Shown in pieces: positions 18,205 through 26,384 of a stretch of DNA of 64,000 nucleotides. The notes beneath the pieces were generated by a model that was given only the letters and a program-made list of their open reading frames with translations, was not told the DNA's origin and ran no database searches. The position numbers and the translations under genes are program-made. The stretch is from the NCBI RefSeq assembly GCF_003095655.1, contig NZ_CP029151.1, positions 2,851,001-2,915,000 on the forward strand. Direction: 5' to 3'. This DNA comes from Dokdonia sp. Dokd-P16. GTDB lineage: Bacteria; Bacteroidota; Bacteroidia; Flavobacteriales; Flavobacteriaceae. Numbering within the stretch: the stretch's first letter is position 1; each line of letters starts with the position of its first letter.

Positions 18205-19899
18205 CTAGCGTGTGTAACGACGTTTCCTAATTGCGTTGTAGATGAGTCCAAAGATAAACAAAATAGCTAGCGGAAGCCCAATAGTCAAGACTTGCCACGT
18301 GCTCATACTTTGTGCCGTCTTTTTCATATCAAGAAAAGGAAGCGCAATTTCTTTACTACGTATGTTAATAAGCCCAGTGTCATCAAGGAGATAGTTAATC
18401 GCATTGAGCAAAAACTCCTTATTCCCATAGCTGGTTCTTGTATAATAATCAAATCCTAATTCTAGTGGTTGCCCGCGTGCATCAAGATTATTTGAGATTA
18501 TATCACCATCTGCTATGAGTATAAGCTTAGGATTTTTTTGTGCGCTTTCGCGAAAATTACTTTTATCACTTCCATCTGGTAATACTCTATTAGTAAAAGC
18601 CGAATGAAACGAGCCTTCTAGCAAAACGGCCAGTGGTTGTTGCCCATTTTGAAAATCACTTTCTAAAGGTTCAATATCTACCTGACCGAGAGAGATTTCT
18701 CGTGGCGTGCTTTCTATTTTAGTATAAATACTAGACTGCAATAAGACTATTTTATTTACGCCACTATTATTATCTAATAAGGTGATAGGATTTGCATAAT
18801 TGAAAAGAACAGGCTTTTCAATATTAGTATTGATGGGGTTTGTGTTCATACTAGGTACTTGTGGTCTATATAACCATGGCAACTGTATATATTGAGCATC
18901 ACTGCCATCACCAGAGGCAACACTAAGTGGGGCAGAGTAGAGGTCTACTACTAAGGATGGGTCTACTCTAATCCCGTATTTAAAAAGTTGGTCATCTAGA
19001 TTAATATCTCTAGGGAAGGCAATAGTTTTACCTTGATCATTGCGCAGGCTATCATCTTCCATAGCTACAGCATCTAGCATCCAAAGGCTGTTACCGCCAT
19101 TCATGATATATTGATCAATCACATACTTCTGCTTGTCTGTAAATGCTTTTGTAGGCTTTGCAATAACTACTAGATCAAAGGTGTTTTGTAACGCTTTGAG
19201 TGCTTTATCTGGATCTTGATTTGCAAATTCCATTGGGAAAGGTGCAATATTGTAAGTGTCACCTAGTTTACGGAACATATCTGCAATATTTGCATCTGGT
19301 AGCTCTCCATTATCTCTCAATACTGCAATACGCTTAGACTTTGCATTTAATGTGCTGTGTAAACTTTCGGCAAAGACGTATTCAAGGTTTTGTATTGAGG
19401 CATATACGAGTTGCTCTGGAGAAGCACCTACTACATTCTTTACAAGTCCTACTGGTACAGCCTTGACATTGAAATTTATAGTAGCCCAAGGAAAAATAGT
19501 TTGCGTGGTCTCCTTTCCATTTTCTTTTACTTTGAGAGGAATGGTGGTCATCCCAAACTCATTGAATTGACCCGCAACTTCGGCTACATTTTCCCCTTCT
19601 TCTACTGGGTTTGAAAATTCGAACCTAATGTTATCATTATAGGCTTGCATTTCCTCTAGCAGGTAGCGCGTCTCGTTTTGAAGTTTCTTAAACTCCGCAG
19701 GAAAATTACCTTCTAGAAAAACATCAATAATCAGCGGACTGTCAATCTGATCTAATAAATCAAGCGTAGGATTACTTAAACTGTAGCGTTGATCTTGTGT
19801 TAGGTCATAGCGTTTGTGAACTAGCGAACCTATAACGTTAATTATAAATAGGCCGATAATTACAAGAAGAAGTGATAGTATGTATTTTAAATTTTTCAC
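18205..19899 (-). CDS. gldG: Gliding motility ABC transporter substrate-binding protein GldG
   Basis: A 564-residue GldG. It has an N-terminal membrane segment (about residues 7-25), a large extracytoplasmic domain with the typical YDLTQDQRYSLSNPT start and NGGNSLWMLDAV segment, and a C-terminal membrane segment (about 535-555, VLTIGLPLAILFIFGLIYNAI) followed by RKRRYTR. GldA, GldF and GldG form an ABC complex needed for gliding in some Flavobacterium species. The start codon overlaps the gldF stop by 4 bp. A one-sided palindrome copy at 18546-18555 is read as FRES. Confidence 0.93.
   Translation of the reverse strand: MKNLKYILSLLLVIIGLFIINVIGSLVHKRYDLTQDQRYSLSNPTLDLLDQIDSPLIIDVFLEGNFPAEFKKLQNETRYLLEEMQAYNDNIRFEFSNPVEEGENVAEVAGQFNEFGMTTIPLKVKENGKETTQTIFPWATINFNVKAVPVGLVKNVVGASPEQLVYASIQNLEYVFAESLHSTLNAKSKRIAVLRDNGELPDANIADMFRKLGDTYNIAPFPMEFANQDPDKALKALQNTFDLVVIAKPTKAFTDKQKYVIDQYIMNGGNSLWMLDAVAMEDDSLRNDQGKTIAFPRDINLDDQLFKYGIRVDPSLVVDLYSAPLSVASGDGSDAQYIQLPWLYRPQVPSMNTNPINTNIEKPVLFNYANPITLLDNNSGVNKIVLLQSSIYTKIESTPREISLGQVDIEPLESDFQNGQQPLAVLLEGSFHSAFTNRVLPDGSDKSNFRESAQKNPKLILIADGDIISNNLDARGQPLELGFDYYTRTSYGNKEFLLNAINYLLDDTGLINIRSKEIALPFLDMKKTAQSMSTWQVLTIGLPLAILFIFGLIYNAIRKRRYTR
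18546..18555. repeat. Iterated palindrome, one-sided variant, inside gldG
   Basis: TTTCGCGAAA with GC on the left arm only; read as FRES. Confidence 0.8.
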
Positions 19900-20633
19900 G
19901 AAAGTGTACTCCTTTTATGCAGTCTCATCATCGTAATAATGATAAAGAATGTGGTTACACTAATAAAGTAAATGAGATCCCTAGTATCTACCACACCACG
20001 GCTTATGCTGGTATAATGCGATTGTATGCCCATTAAATTTATGAAATCTCTCGCGCTGCTTGTGGTACTAAATGCTGCTATGCCTTCAAGTCCAAAATAT
20101 AAAAAGAAGCTCAAAAATACGGCGATTATAAAAGCTATGATTTGATTATCTGTAAGGCTTGAGGCAAATATGCCTATTGCCGTAAATATTGCAGCTAGAA
20201 GCATTAATCCTATGTAGCTACCTATGGTTACTCCTACATCGAGGTTGCCCACGGGATTACCTAGTTGGTAAATTGCGACTACATAAATAAGTGTGGGTAT
20301 GATAGCGAGAATGATAAGAGCAAATGCTCCTAGAAATTTCCCTAACGTTAACTGAAGTTTTGAGATGGGTTTTGTGAGTAATAGTTCTAAGGTACCTACT
20401 TTTTGTTCCTCACTAAAACTGCGCATGGTTATCGCAGGGATAAGAAATATAAATATCCATGGTGCAATCTGGAAGAACGGTGCGAGATCTGCAAATCCGG
20501 TCTCTGTGATATTAAAAGGCCCTTTAAAAACCCATAAAAATAACCCAGTAACTATGAGAAATAACCCAATAACCAGATACCCAATTGCCGAGGAAAAAAA
20601 TGAAGATATTTCTTTTTTAAGTATAGCGAACAA
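19896..20633 (-). CDS. gldF: Gliding motility ABC transporter permease GldF
   Basis: A 245-residue ABC-2 type permease with six hydrophobic segments, beginning FAILKKEISSFFSSAIGYLVI and containing the conserved RSFSEEQKVGTLELLLTKPIS block. It is the membrane subunit of the GldAFG complex; gldA is elsewhere. The initiator is TTG at 20631-20633: no ATG or GTG lies in frame nearby, and the following residues match the usual GldF start. Translationally coupled to gldG by an ATGA overlap. Confidence 0.92.
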   Translation of the reverse strand: MFAILKKEISSFFSSAIGYLVIGLFLIVTGLFLWVFKGPFNITETGFADLAPFFQIAPWIFIFLIPAITMRSFSEEQKVGTLELLLTKPISKLQLTLGKFLGAFALIILAIIPTLIYVVAIYQLGNPVGNLDVGVTIGSYIGLMLLAAIFTAIGIFASSLTDNQIIAFIIAVFLSFFLYFGLEGIAAFSTTSSARDFINLMGIQSHYTSISRGVVDTRDLIYFISVTTFFIIITMMRLHKRSTLS

Positions 20634-20689
20634 AGTGGTTTGTTTTAAAAAGTAAATGTACAGTAGTTTTTGAATTCCATAAAAATTAT

Positions 20690-21358
20690 TTATTGAGGAT
20701 AGTTTGACTGTGGCGGTCCATCAATTGGGATTTTTGGACCTAAGTACGTAGGTTCTTTATTTATAGTCAACTCCAGAAAAGCTTTTACATTTGCTAGTAA
20801 TTCTCTGCGCTTATTTGCGCTTTCTCTCTGGTAGGTGCGTTTGTCACCCACAAATCCATAGTACGTAAGGTCTAACTTATTTGCAATATATAGTGCGCGT
20901 GGCAAGTGAAACTCTTGAGTAACGACGATAGCTTCTTTTACATTAAATACAGAACTTGCTCTATACATACTATCATAAGTGTCAAACCCGGCATAATCTA
21001 GAAAGATATCATCCTCTGGAACGCCTTTGTCCATAAGGTATGCTTTCATTGCTTTAGGCTCATTATAAGAAGCAGTGCCATTATCTCCAGACAGCAGAAA
21101 ACGTGTTACTCTACCTTCATTATATAATTTGAGAGCACTAGCAACACGATCTTCTAGCATCGTTGATAGATTACCATTTGCTCTCACACTAGCACCTAGC
21201 ACTATAACAGTGTAAACTTCTGGTACTTTTGAGCTACGAGTAAAAGTTTGATCCTTCGTACTTGATTCAATATGGTGAGAAAGCGCGTACACTCCGCAAA
21301 TAAGGAGGATAATCCCAATGAGAGCGACGGCAATAAATTTCTTTAGATGTTTGAGCAC
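20690..21358 (-). CDS. SanA/YdcF family (DUF218) membrane protein
   Basis: A 222-residue protein with one N-terminal membrane anchor (about residues 7-27) and a DUF218 domain. The nucleotide-fold-like VIVLGASVRANGNLS, FLLSGDN and VTQEFHLPRALYIA segments are those of SanA-type proteins. In enterobacteria SanA affects envelope permeability to vancomycin at high temperature, but the biochemical role is unknown. The gene starts one base inside the thioesterase stop and is probably cotranscribed with it. Confidence 0.85.
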   Translation of the reverse strand: MLKHLKKFIAVALIGIILLICGVYALSHHIESSTKDQTFTRSSKVPEVYTVIVLGASVRANGNLSTMLEDRVASALKLYNEGRVTRFLLSGDNGTASYNEPKAMKAYLMDKGVPEDDIFLDYAGFDTYDSMYRASSVFNVKEAIVVTQEFHLPRALYIANKLDLTYYGFVGDKRTYQRESANKRRELLANVKAFLELTINKEPTYLGPKIPIDGPPQSNYPQ

Positions 21359-21753
21359 TAAGCGTTATCTATTATTTTAATAGGTTTCTTTTCATCATTG
21401 ATAGCAACAAAGGTAAATGTACCAGCTACTGCAAGTTCGCGGTCATAATTGTACATATCTTCTTTATAGATCTCAACGCGTACTACGCAGCTTGTATTGC
21501 CCACTTTTTCAATACGAGCAATTAATTCTACAATAGTTCCTTGTGGGATGGCTTTAGTAAAGTCTATTTGGCTGGTAGATATGGTAACTACTTTCTTTCG
21601 GCTAAAGCGTGTGGCGCATATAAATGCTGCTTCATCCATCATATGCATTGCAGTCCCTCCAAAAAGGGTGTCGTAATGATTTGTAGTATTAGGAAACACC
21701 GCTTTAAAGATGCGAGTTTCAGAGTTTTCAATACGTTCTTCAAGAGTAATCAT
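21358..21753 (-). CDS. Acyl-CoA thioesterase (YciA-like hotdog)
   Basis: A 131-residue single hotdog-fold thioesterase. The diagnostic segment NHYDTLFGGTAMHMMDEAA (about residues 26-44) carries the active-site acidic residue region, and IDFTKAIPQGTIVELIARI follows. It should hydrolyse acyl-CoA thioesters in the cytosol; chain preference cannot be told. It shares one base with the downstream SanA-like gene. Confidence 0.88.
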   Translation of the reverse strand: MITLEERIENSETRIFKAVFPNTTNHYDTLFGGTAMHMMDEAAFICATRFSRKKVVTISTSQIDFTKAIPQGTIVELIARIEKVGNTSCVVRVEIYKEDMYNYDRELAVAGTFTFVAINDEKKPIKIIDNA

Positions 21754-21814
21754 GCTTGTTTAATGATTTTATATAATTACTAGACAAAATATGTGCAGTA
21801 CTTACTTCTAAGTG

Positions 21815-21822
21815 TATCTTTG
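21815..21822 (+). promoter_or_regulatory. -7 promoter element TATCTTTG
   Basis: Matches TAnnTTTG, 21 bp before ATG 21844. Because it lies inside the frame that could be opened from the ATG at 21793, it argues for the later start. Confidence 0.5.
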
Positions 21823-21843
21823 CAAGGTCTTAAAATAGAACAG

Positions 21844-22476
21844 ATGCCACAAGTAATAGAAGCTTTAAAATGGAGATATGCGACTAAAAAGTTTGACAAC
21901 TCGCGCATACTTCCAGAATCAAAAATAGCGATTGTAAAAAACGCCTTTAACCTTACTGCTACTAGCTTTGGGTTACAGCCAGTACGATTAGTTGTAGTAA
22001 GTAATAAAGAGAAACAAGAAGCTCTCGTTCCATTATCAATGAACCAGCGACAAGTAGCAGATGCTTCACATGTGCTAATTTTCTGTATTGAAAAGCAGGT
22101 GGATGAACATTATGTAGAAAACTATTTTGATAACGTAAAAGAAATCAGAAACACGCCAGAGGAAATTATAAAGCCATTTAAGAATTATCTTCTTGATCAT
22201 TTTAAAAAAGCTACAAATGCAGAAAATGACTTGTGGGCTTCAAAACAAGCATATCTTGCTATGGGTAATTTGCTTACCGTCTGTGCGATTGAAGAAATAG
22301 ATGCGTGCCCTATGGAAGGTTTTTCTCCAGAAGGATATGATGAGTTTTTTGATCTTGCTAATAAAGGATTACAGTCTGTATTAGTAATGCCCATAGGCTA
22401 TAGAGCAGAAGATGATATATTTTCTACTATGAAAAAAGTGCGCAAAACATTGGACAATGCGGTTCTTGATTTGTAA
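21844..22476 (+). CDS. NAD(P)H-dependent oxidoreductase (nitroreductase family)
   Basis: A 210-residue flavin-dependent nitroreductase-fold protein. The start MPQVIEALKWRYATKKFD is the family N-terminus with the FMN-binding RYATKKFD. Segments FGLQPVRLVVV and ALPMEGF-like CPMEGFSPEGYDEFF match the NfsB/YdgI branch. It reduces nitro or quinone compounds with NAD(P)H; the natural substrate is unknown. I chose ATG 21844 instead of ATG 21793 because the longer form would include a promoter element and a non-conserved leader. Confidence 0.88.
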   Translation: MPQVIEALKWRYATKKFDNSRILPESKIAIVKNAFNLTATSFGLQPVRLVVVSNKEKQEALVPLSMNQRQVADASHVLIFCIEKQVDEHYVENYFDNVKEIRNTPEEIIKPFKNYLLDHFKKATNAENDLWASKQAYLAMGNLLTVCAIEEIDACPMEGFSPEGYDEFFDLANKGLQSVLVMPIGYRAEDDIFSTMKKVRKTLDNAVLDL

Positions 22477-22522
22477 CTTTCCACAGAATATAGGGCTGTA
22501 ATACAATTTTGTGGCAGGATTC

Positions 22523-22551
22523 TTGTTATTTTCTAAAAGTTTATAACTTTG
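22523..22551 (+). promoter_or_regulatory. Bacteroidota promoter TTG-N18-TAACTTTG
   Basis: TTG at 22523-22525 and TAACTTTG at 22544-22551, 18 bp apart, both matching the consensus; 22 bp before the thioredoxin gene. Confidence 0.65.
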
Positions 22552-22573
22552 CGGTAGCCCTAAATTTAGTACA

Positions 22574-23020
22574 ATGAAACATATAGTATTTTTATTATTC
22601 TTTATTTCGACAGTATCATTACAAGCTCAGGAAGCTAAATGGCATACTGATTTTGACAAAGCAAAAAAGGTAGCGCAGCGCCAGGGAAAGCCTATTATCA
22701 TGTATTTTACAGGCAGCGATTGGTGTGGACCTTGCAAAATGCTTAAGAAAGACCTCTGGGAGACGGATGAGTTTATACAACAAGCAGACGACTTTGTGTT
22801 GCTTGAGGTAGATATCCCTTTTAGAGAAGATATCATTTCTCCAGAACAAAAGAAGAAGAATATGAAGCTTCAAGACAAATACAATAAGGATAAATCTTTT
22901 CCTACTGTACTCTTACTAGACTCAAATGGTAGAAGAAAGGATGAAGTTTCTGGTTATAGTATGCTTAGAGATACAGCACCTTACTACGCATTTTTTAATA
23001 AAGCAAGACGTTCGAGATAA
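22574..23020 (+). CDS. Exported thioredoxin-family protein
   Basis: A 148-residue protein with a cleavable signal peptide (MKHIVFLLFFISTVSLQAQ) and one thioredoxin domain. The redox site is SDWCGPCKML (Cys51, Cys54). The GKPIIMYFTGSDWCG lead-in and the SFPTVLLLDSNGRR cis-proline segment place it among periplasmic Thioredoxin_7-type proteins, which reduce or rearrange disulfides outside the cytosol. It has its own good promoter and a following terminator, so it is monocistronic. Confidence 0.9.
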   Translation: MKHIVFLLFFISTVSLQAQEAKWHTDFDKAKKVAQRQGKPIIMYFTGSDWCGPCKMLKKDLWETDEFIQQADDFVLLEVDIPFREDIISPEQKKKNMKLQDKYNKDKSFPTVLLLDSNGRRKDEVSGYSMLRDTAPYYAFFNKARRSR

Positions 23021-23045
23021 TACACGCTTTTACAATCATATATAA

Positions 23046-23077
23046 AACGTTCGGCATATGCTGAGCGTTTTTTTTTT
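23046..23077 (+). terminator. Terminator of thioredoxin gene
   Basis: A 12-bp stem (23046-23057 with 23058-23069) with two G-T wobbles, followed by eight T. It is directly followed by an iterated palindrome. Confidence 0.75.
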
Positions 23078-23079
23078 AT

Positions 23080-23093
23080 GCTTTCGCGAAAGC
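23080..23093. repeat. Iterated palindrome, 14-mer, intergenic
   Basis: Full 14-mer 2 bp behind the T-run of the preceding terminator. Confidence 0.9.
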
Positions 23094-23170
23094 GTAACCC
23101 TCAAATTACCCTATAGAAAGATACTACTAACAAAATCCCGCTTGTTCTAATTAACAATAAGCGAACTTCT

Positions 23171-23178
23171 TATCTTTG
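23171..23178 (+). promoter_or_regulatory. -7 promoter element TATCTTTG
   Basis: Matches TAnnTTTG, 19 bp before the SDR gene. Confidence 0.45.
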
Positions 23179-23197
23179 ACCACCTTTAAATAGATTT

Positions 23198-24001
23198 ATG
23201 TCAAAAGTAGTTTTAATCACTGGGGCTTCCTCAGGAATAGGTTTAGCCATTGCTCAGTATCTTGTAAACCAGTCGTATACTGTATATGGAACCAGCCGAA
23301 ACCCAAAAAATAATATAGAAAAAGGAGTGCATATGGTTGCGCTAGATGTTACAAAACCAGCGACTATTGCGGCTGTGGTAACCTCTGTATTAGAAAAGGA
23401 AGGGAGAATAGACTACCTAATTAACAATGCTGGAATGGGGATTACGGGTCCTCTAGAGGAAACACCAGATGCCGAAATTAAAAGAGTCTTTGAAACTAAT
23501 TATTTTGGAGCTTTAGAAGTAATAAAAGCTGTCTTGCCTACGATGCGTAAACAGCGCAGTGGTATGGTAATTAATATAACCTCGATAGCAGGATATATGG
23601 GATTACCATATAGAGGTATTTACTCTGCGACCAAGGGTGCATTGGGAATTACTACAGAGGCGTACCGTATGGAGCTTAGAGAATTTAATGTAAAGATGAC
23701 TACGGTTGCGCCAGGTGACTTTGCGACTAATATTGCTGCAGGCCGTTACCACGCACCAGTGCTCGAAAACTCTCCATATAAAGAGAATTATAAGAATACC
23801 CTTTCATTAATGGATGCACATGTAGATGAAGGAATGGACACGGTAGTCATGGCCAAAGTGGTAAAACGTGTGATGGAGTCAAAAAACCCTAAAGTGCATT
23901 ATCGAGTAGGTTTCTTTATGCAGCGTTTCAGTATTGCGCTCAAGCGCATACTACCTGATACTTGGTATGAAAAACTACTTCTTAATCATTATAAACTTTA
24001 G
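23198..24001 (+). CDS. Short-chain dehydrogenase/reductase
   Basis: A 267-residue classical SDR. The cofactor loop is TGASSGIG (residues 8-15), followed by NNAGMG (77-82) and the catalytic Ser129, Tyr142 and Lys146 (YSATK). An Arg (TSRNPKN) after strand two suggests NADP preference. The substrate is unknown; C-terminal residues (RFSIALKRILPDTWYEKLL) are hydrophobic and could touch the membrane. Single gene with its own promoter element. Confidence 0.92.
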   Translation: MSKVVLITGASSGIGLAIAQYLVNQSYTVYGTSRNPKNNIEKGVHMVALDVTKPATIAAVVTSVLEKEGRIDYLINNAGMGITGPLEETPDAEIKRVFETNYFGALEVIKAVLPTMRKQRSGMVINITSIAGYMGLPYRGIYSATKGALGITTEAYRMELREFNVKMTTVAPGDFATNIAAGRYHAPVLENSPYKENYKNTLSLMDAHVDEGMDTVVMAKVVKRVMESKNPKVHYRVGFFMQRFSIALKRILPDTWYEKLLLNHYKL

Positions 24002-24049
24002 TTAACAAACAATTAAACACCCTCTTAGCTTCTGCACATCACTTTTAGC

Positions 24050-24057
24050 TACATTTG
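24050..24057 (+). promoter_or_regulatory. -7 promoter element TACATTTG
   Basis: Matches TAnnTTTG, 25 bp before the Fsa-type aldolase gene. Confidence 0.45.
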
Positions 24058-24082
24058 TGTATAATCATAAAAAGAAAAGACT

Positions 24083-24739
24083 ATGAAATTTTTTATAGAT
24101 ACAGCAAACCTTGACCAAATTAAAGAAGCACAAGATCTAGGAGTTCTTGATGGTGTTACTACAAATCCATCATTAATGGCCAAAGAAGGCATTACTGGAC
24201 GTGAAAATATATTACAACATTACGTAGATATCTGTGAGATTGTAACAGGAGATGTAAGTGCAGAGGTAATTGCTACCACCTATGACGAGATGGTAAAAGA
24301 AGGGGAGGAGCTTGCTGCATTACACGAGCAAATCGTAGTAAAGGTACCTATGATTAAAGATGGTATTAAGGCTATAAAATATTTTTCTGATAAAGGAATA
24401 CGCACAAATTGTACACTGGTATTCTCTTGTGGACAAGCTTTACTAGCGGCTAAGGCTGGTGCAACATATGTTTCTCCATTTATAGGAAGACTAGATGATA
24501 TCTCTACAGATGGATTAAACCTTATTGCAGAGATTCGTCACATTTATGATAACTATATGTTTGAAACTCAAATTTTAGCAGCATCTGTGCGTCACACAAT
24601 GCACGTAATAGATTGTGCAAAAATAGGAGCAGATGTAATGACGGGACCTTTATCATCTATAGAAGGATTATTAAAACACCCACTTACAGATAGCGGTCTT
24701 GCAAAATTCTTAGCAGACTACGAGAAGGGTAATAACTAA
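24083..24739 (+). CDS. fsa: Fructose-6-phosphate aldolase / short transaldolase
   Basis: A 218-residue short transaldolase-family protein (classical transaldolases exceed 300). The start [16 protein letters not shown] and [13 protein letters not shown] are diagnostic. The Schiff-base lysine is Lys87 in IVVKVPM. Members act either as fructose-6-phosphate aldolase or as transaldolase in the pentose phosphate pathway; in Bacteroidota the short form is often the cell's transaldolase. The C-terminal [16 protein letters not shown] closes the family pattern. Terminator behind. Confidence 0.92.
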   Translation: MKFFIDTANLDQIKEAQDLGVLDGVTTNPSLMAKEGITGRENILQHYVDICEIVTGDVSAEVIATTYDEMVKEGEELAALHEQIVVKVPMIKDGIKAIKYFSDKGIRTNCTLVFSCGQALLAAKAGATYVSPFIGRLDDISTDGLNLIAEIRHIYDNYMFETQILAASVRHTMHVIDCAKIGADVMTGPLSSIEGLLKHPLTDSGLAKFLADYEKGNN

Positions 24740-24757
24740 TACTTATCTCACACCAAT

Positions 24758-24795
24758 AAAAAGCCCCTTTTACTGTAAAGTAAAAGGGGCTTTTT
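24758..24795. terminator. Bidirectional terminator
   Basis: A 17-bp perfect stem (AAAAAGCCCCTTTTACT with its complement) around a 3-nt loop between the convergent fsa and TlpA-like genes, with A and T runs on either side. Confidence 0.9.
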
Positions 24796-24814
24796 CGTTG
24801 CTATAAATTAGTGG

Positions 24815-26218
24815 CTATTGATTTAAATAAGCCAGTAGTTCGTTTTCAAATTTAGAGTTGTGCAAGTTTGCGTGACTGTTTAGAATTTTTCCGTCTTTGT
24901 CAAGAACGATGGTCTTGTTAATATCATTGAGCACAAGTTGCTTTCTAGCTTGTTCTGGTCTTGAAAGTCTATATTCTTTAGACTCATCAAAGTCATTTTT
25001 CTTTAAGTGAAGCATCCATTTGTTGTGCTCTGTATTCACATTAATAGCAATAAAATTAAACTCAGGATACTTTACTTGCAACTCTCGAGCTTTAGCATGA
25101 GAATTGTCCATGTGAGCCATTCTTAAATAAGACCAGAAAAATAATACTGTAGGCTTTGTGATGCGACTAGATAAGGTGTTCATTCCAGAGTCGGCACCTA
25201 CAATCATGACATCAGGAATCATATTTCCTGCTTGCATAGATTTATTATTGTCATATAATGCATCGACTAGCGCTACCGTTTCATCAGAAGTAGAGACTTC
25301 CTTTATTTCGTCAAAAAGCTTATCAACTTCGTCTAGATTATTACTGTTAGCAATAAAAATACGTGACATTTGAGATAAAAGTCGCTCCTTAAGGTCTTTG
25401 TTATTGATAAGGCTATCTATAACCGCTATCTGGTGATGGTTGTGTATGTATGAAGTGCGATTATAATCGTTTTCCTTTCCATAACGAAGGTAGGTTAGAT
25501 TATTAATGTAAGAAGCAAGGTATCTTCTAAAACTGTAAAGTTCTTCAAGATTAGGATTGTTTACATTTATGCTTTCGCGAAAGCTATAAAAGTCATTAGG
25601 TAAGCTATCAATAAATGATAACTTGTCTTTACCATAATGAGCAAATGGATACCATTCTTTGCGCTGATAATTATCAAATTCTGTAACAGATGTTGCTATT
25701 TCAATAAATTCATCCGAATAATCCTTATCAAGCAAAAACTTATCTAGTTCTTCTTTATGAGTAATCGCCATGGAATCTAGCGTCTTCTGAAAATTCTTTG
25801 GATTTTTTTGATATTTTTTCTTGATGCCTTCGTTTTCACTCTCCCAGTGTAAATACATGTCTAGTAAAAAAGTGCTTTTTCCTGACCCATAACCAGAAAA
25901 ACTAAGCGACTCATCAAAATCCTTAGTGTTAACTCTCAATAATATACTATCTCCTTCTTCTATATGAACTAATTGATGTTCTCCATGCTCTAGTCTATAA
26001 AGTCCAGGTTGAAAATTGTCAAATTTATATAGAAACCTATTTCTTCTGTCTAGTGGAATACTGTCTGTCACTACTTCTCCCTTACGTAGCAACACATAGC
26101 TCTGTACAGGGTTAATAATCTGCCCTCCTAGGTAAGTCCCTTGAGCTTTGTCATTTTCTTCAAAAACGCAGCTAGTAAGGGTGGTAGATAGAATAACTAA
26201 GAGTAGGAGGTACTTCAT
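24815..26218 (-). CDS. TlpA-like lipoprotein lacking the CxxC motif
   Basis: A 467-residue lipoprotein (signal ending TLTSC, Cys17). The N-terminal ~300 residues form a strand-then-helix region as in other large Bacteroidota TlpA lipoproteins, and the last ~130 residues a thioredoxin fold (TVLFFWSYLR, FNFIAINVNTEHNKW, then KTIVLDKDGKILNSHANL). Where TlpA has WCxxC the sequence reads LRMAH (residues 365-369), so both redox cysteines are missing. It cannot be a thiol oxidoreductase; a binding or structural role is likely. The palindrome at 25571-25584 is read as FRES. Confidence 0.82.
   Translation of the reverse strand: MKYLLLLVILSTTLTSCVFEENDKAQGTYLGGQIINPVQSYVLLRKGEVVTDSIPLDRRNRFLYKFDNFQPGLYRLEHGEHQLVHIEEGDSILLRVNTKDFDESLSFSGYGSGKSTFLLDMYLHWESENEGIKKKYQKNPKNFQKTLDSMAITHKEELDKFLLDKDYSDEFIEIATSVTEFDNYQRKEWYPFAHYGKDKLSFIDSLPNDFYSFRESINVNNPNLEELYSFRRYLASYINNLTYLRYGKENDYNRTSYIHNHHQIAVIDSLINNKDLKERLLSQMSRIFIANSNNLDEVDKLFDEIKEVSTSDETVALVDALYDNNKSMQAGNMIPDVMIVGADSGMNTLSSRITKPTVLFFWSYLRMAHMDNSHAKARELQVKYPEFNFIAINVNTEHNKWMLHLKKNDFDESKEYRLSRPEQARKQLVLNDINKTIVLDKDGKILNSHANLHNSKFENELLAYLNQ
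25571..25584. repeat. Iterated palindrome, 14-mer, inside TlpA-like gene
   Basis: Full 14-mer, read as FRES. Confidence 0.9.
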
Positions 26219-26353
26219 AAAAGGTCAATTTACACTAAATAAGATAGCTTATGGCGCTATTTCCAAAAGTAACTTTAATGACTTTTGCATATTGTTAACA
26301 TATCGTTAAAAGCATTTTGTGTTTGTTATCATTATAATTTCTTTAATTATAGG

Positions 26354-26361
26354 TATTTTTG
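26354..26361 (+). promoter_or_regulatory. -7 promoter element TATTTTTG
   Basis: Matches TAnnTTTG, 23 bp before the ABC-F gene. Confidence 0.4.
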
Positions 26362-26384
26362 CACGCTCAAAATAGAAGTTTTTT

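Noticed and set aside
25866-25895. GSGKST in the TlpA-like lipoprotein, resembling a Walker A motif
   Set aside because: The spacing of a P-loop (G-x4-GK) is not met and the protein is an exported thioredoxin-fold lipoprotein; coincidence.
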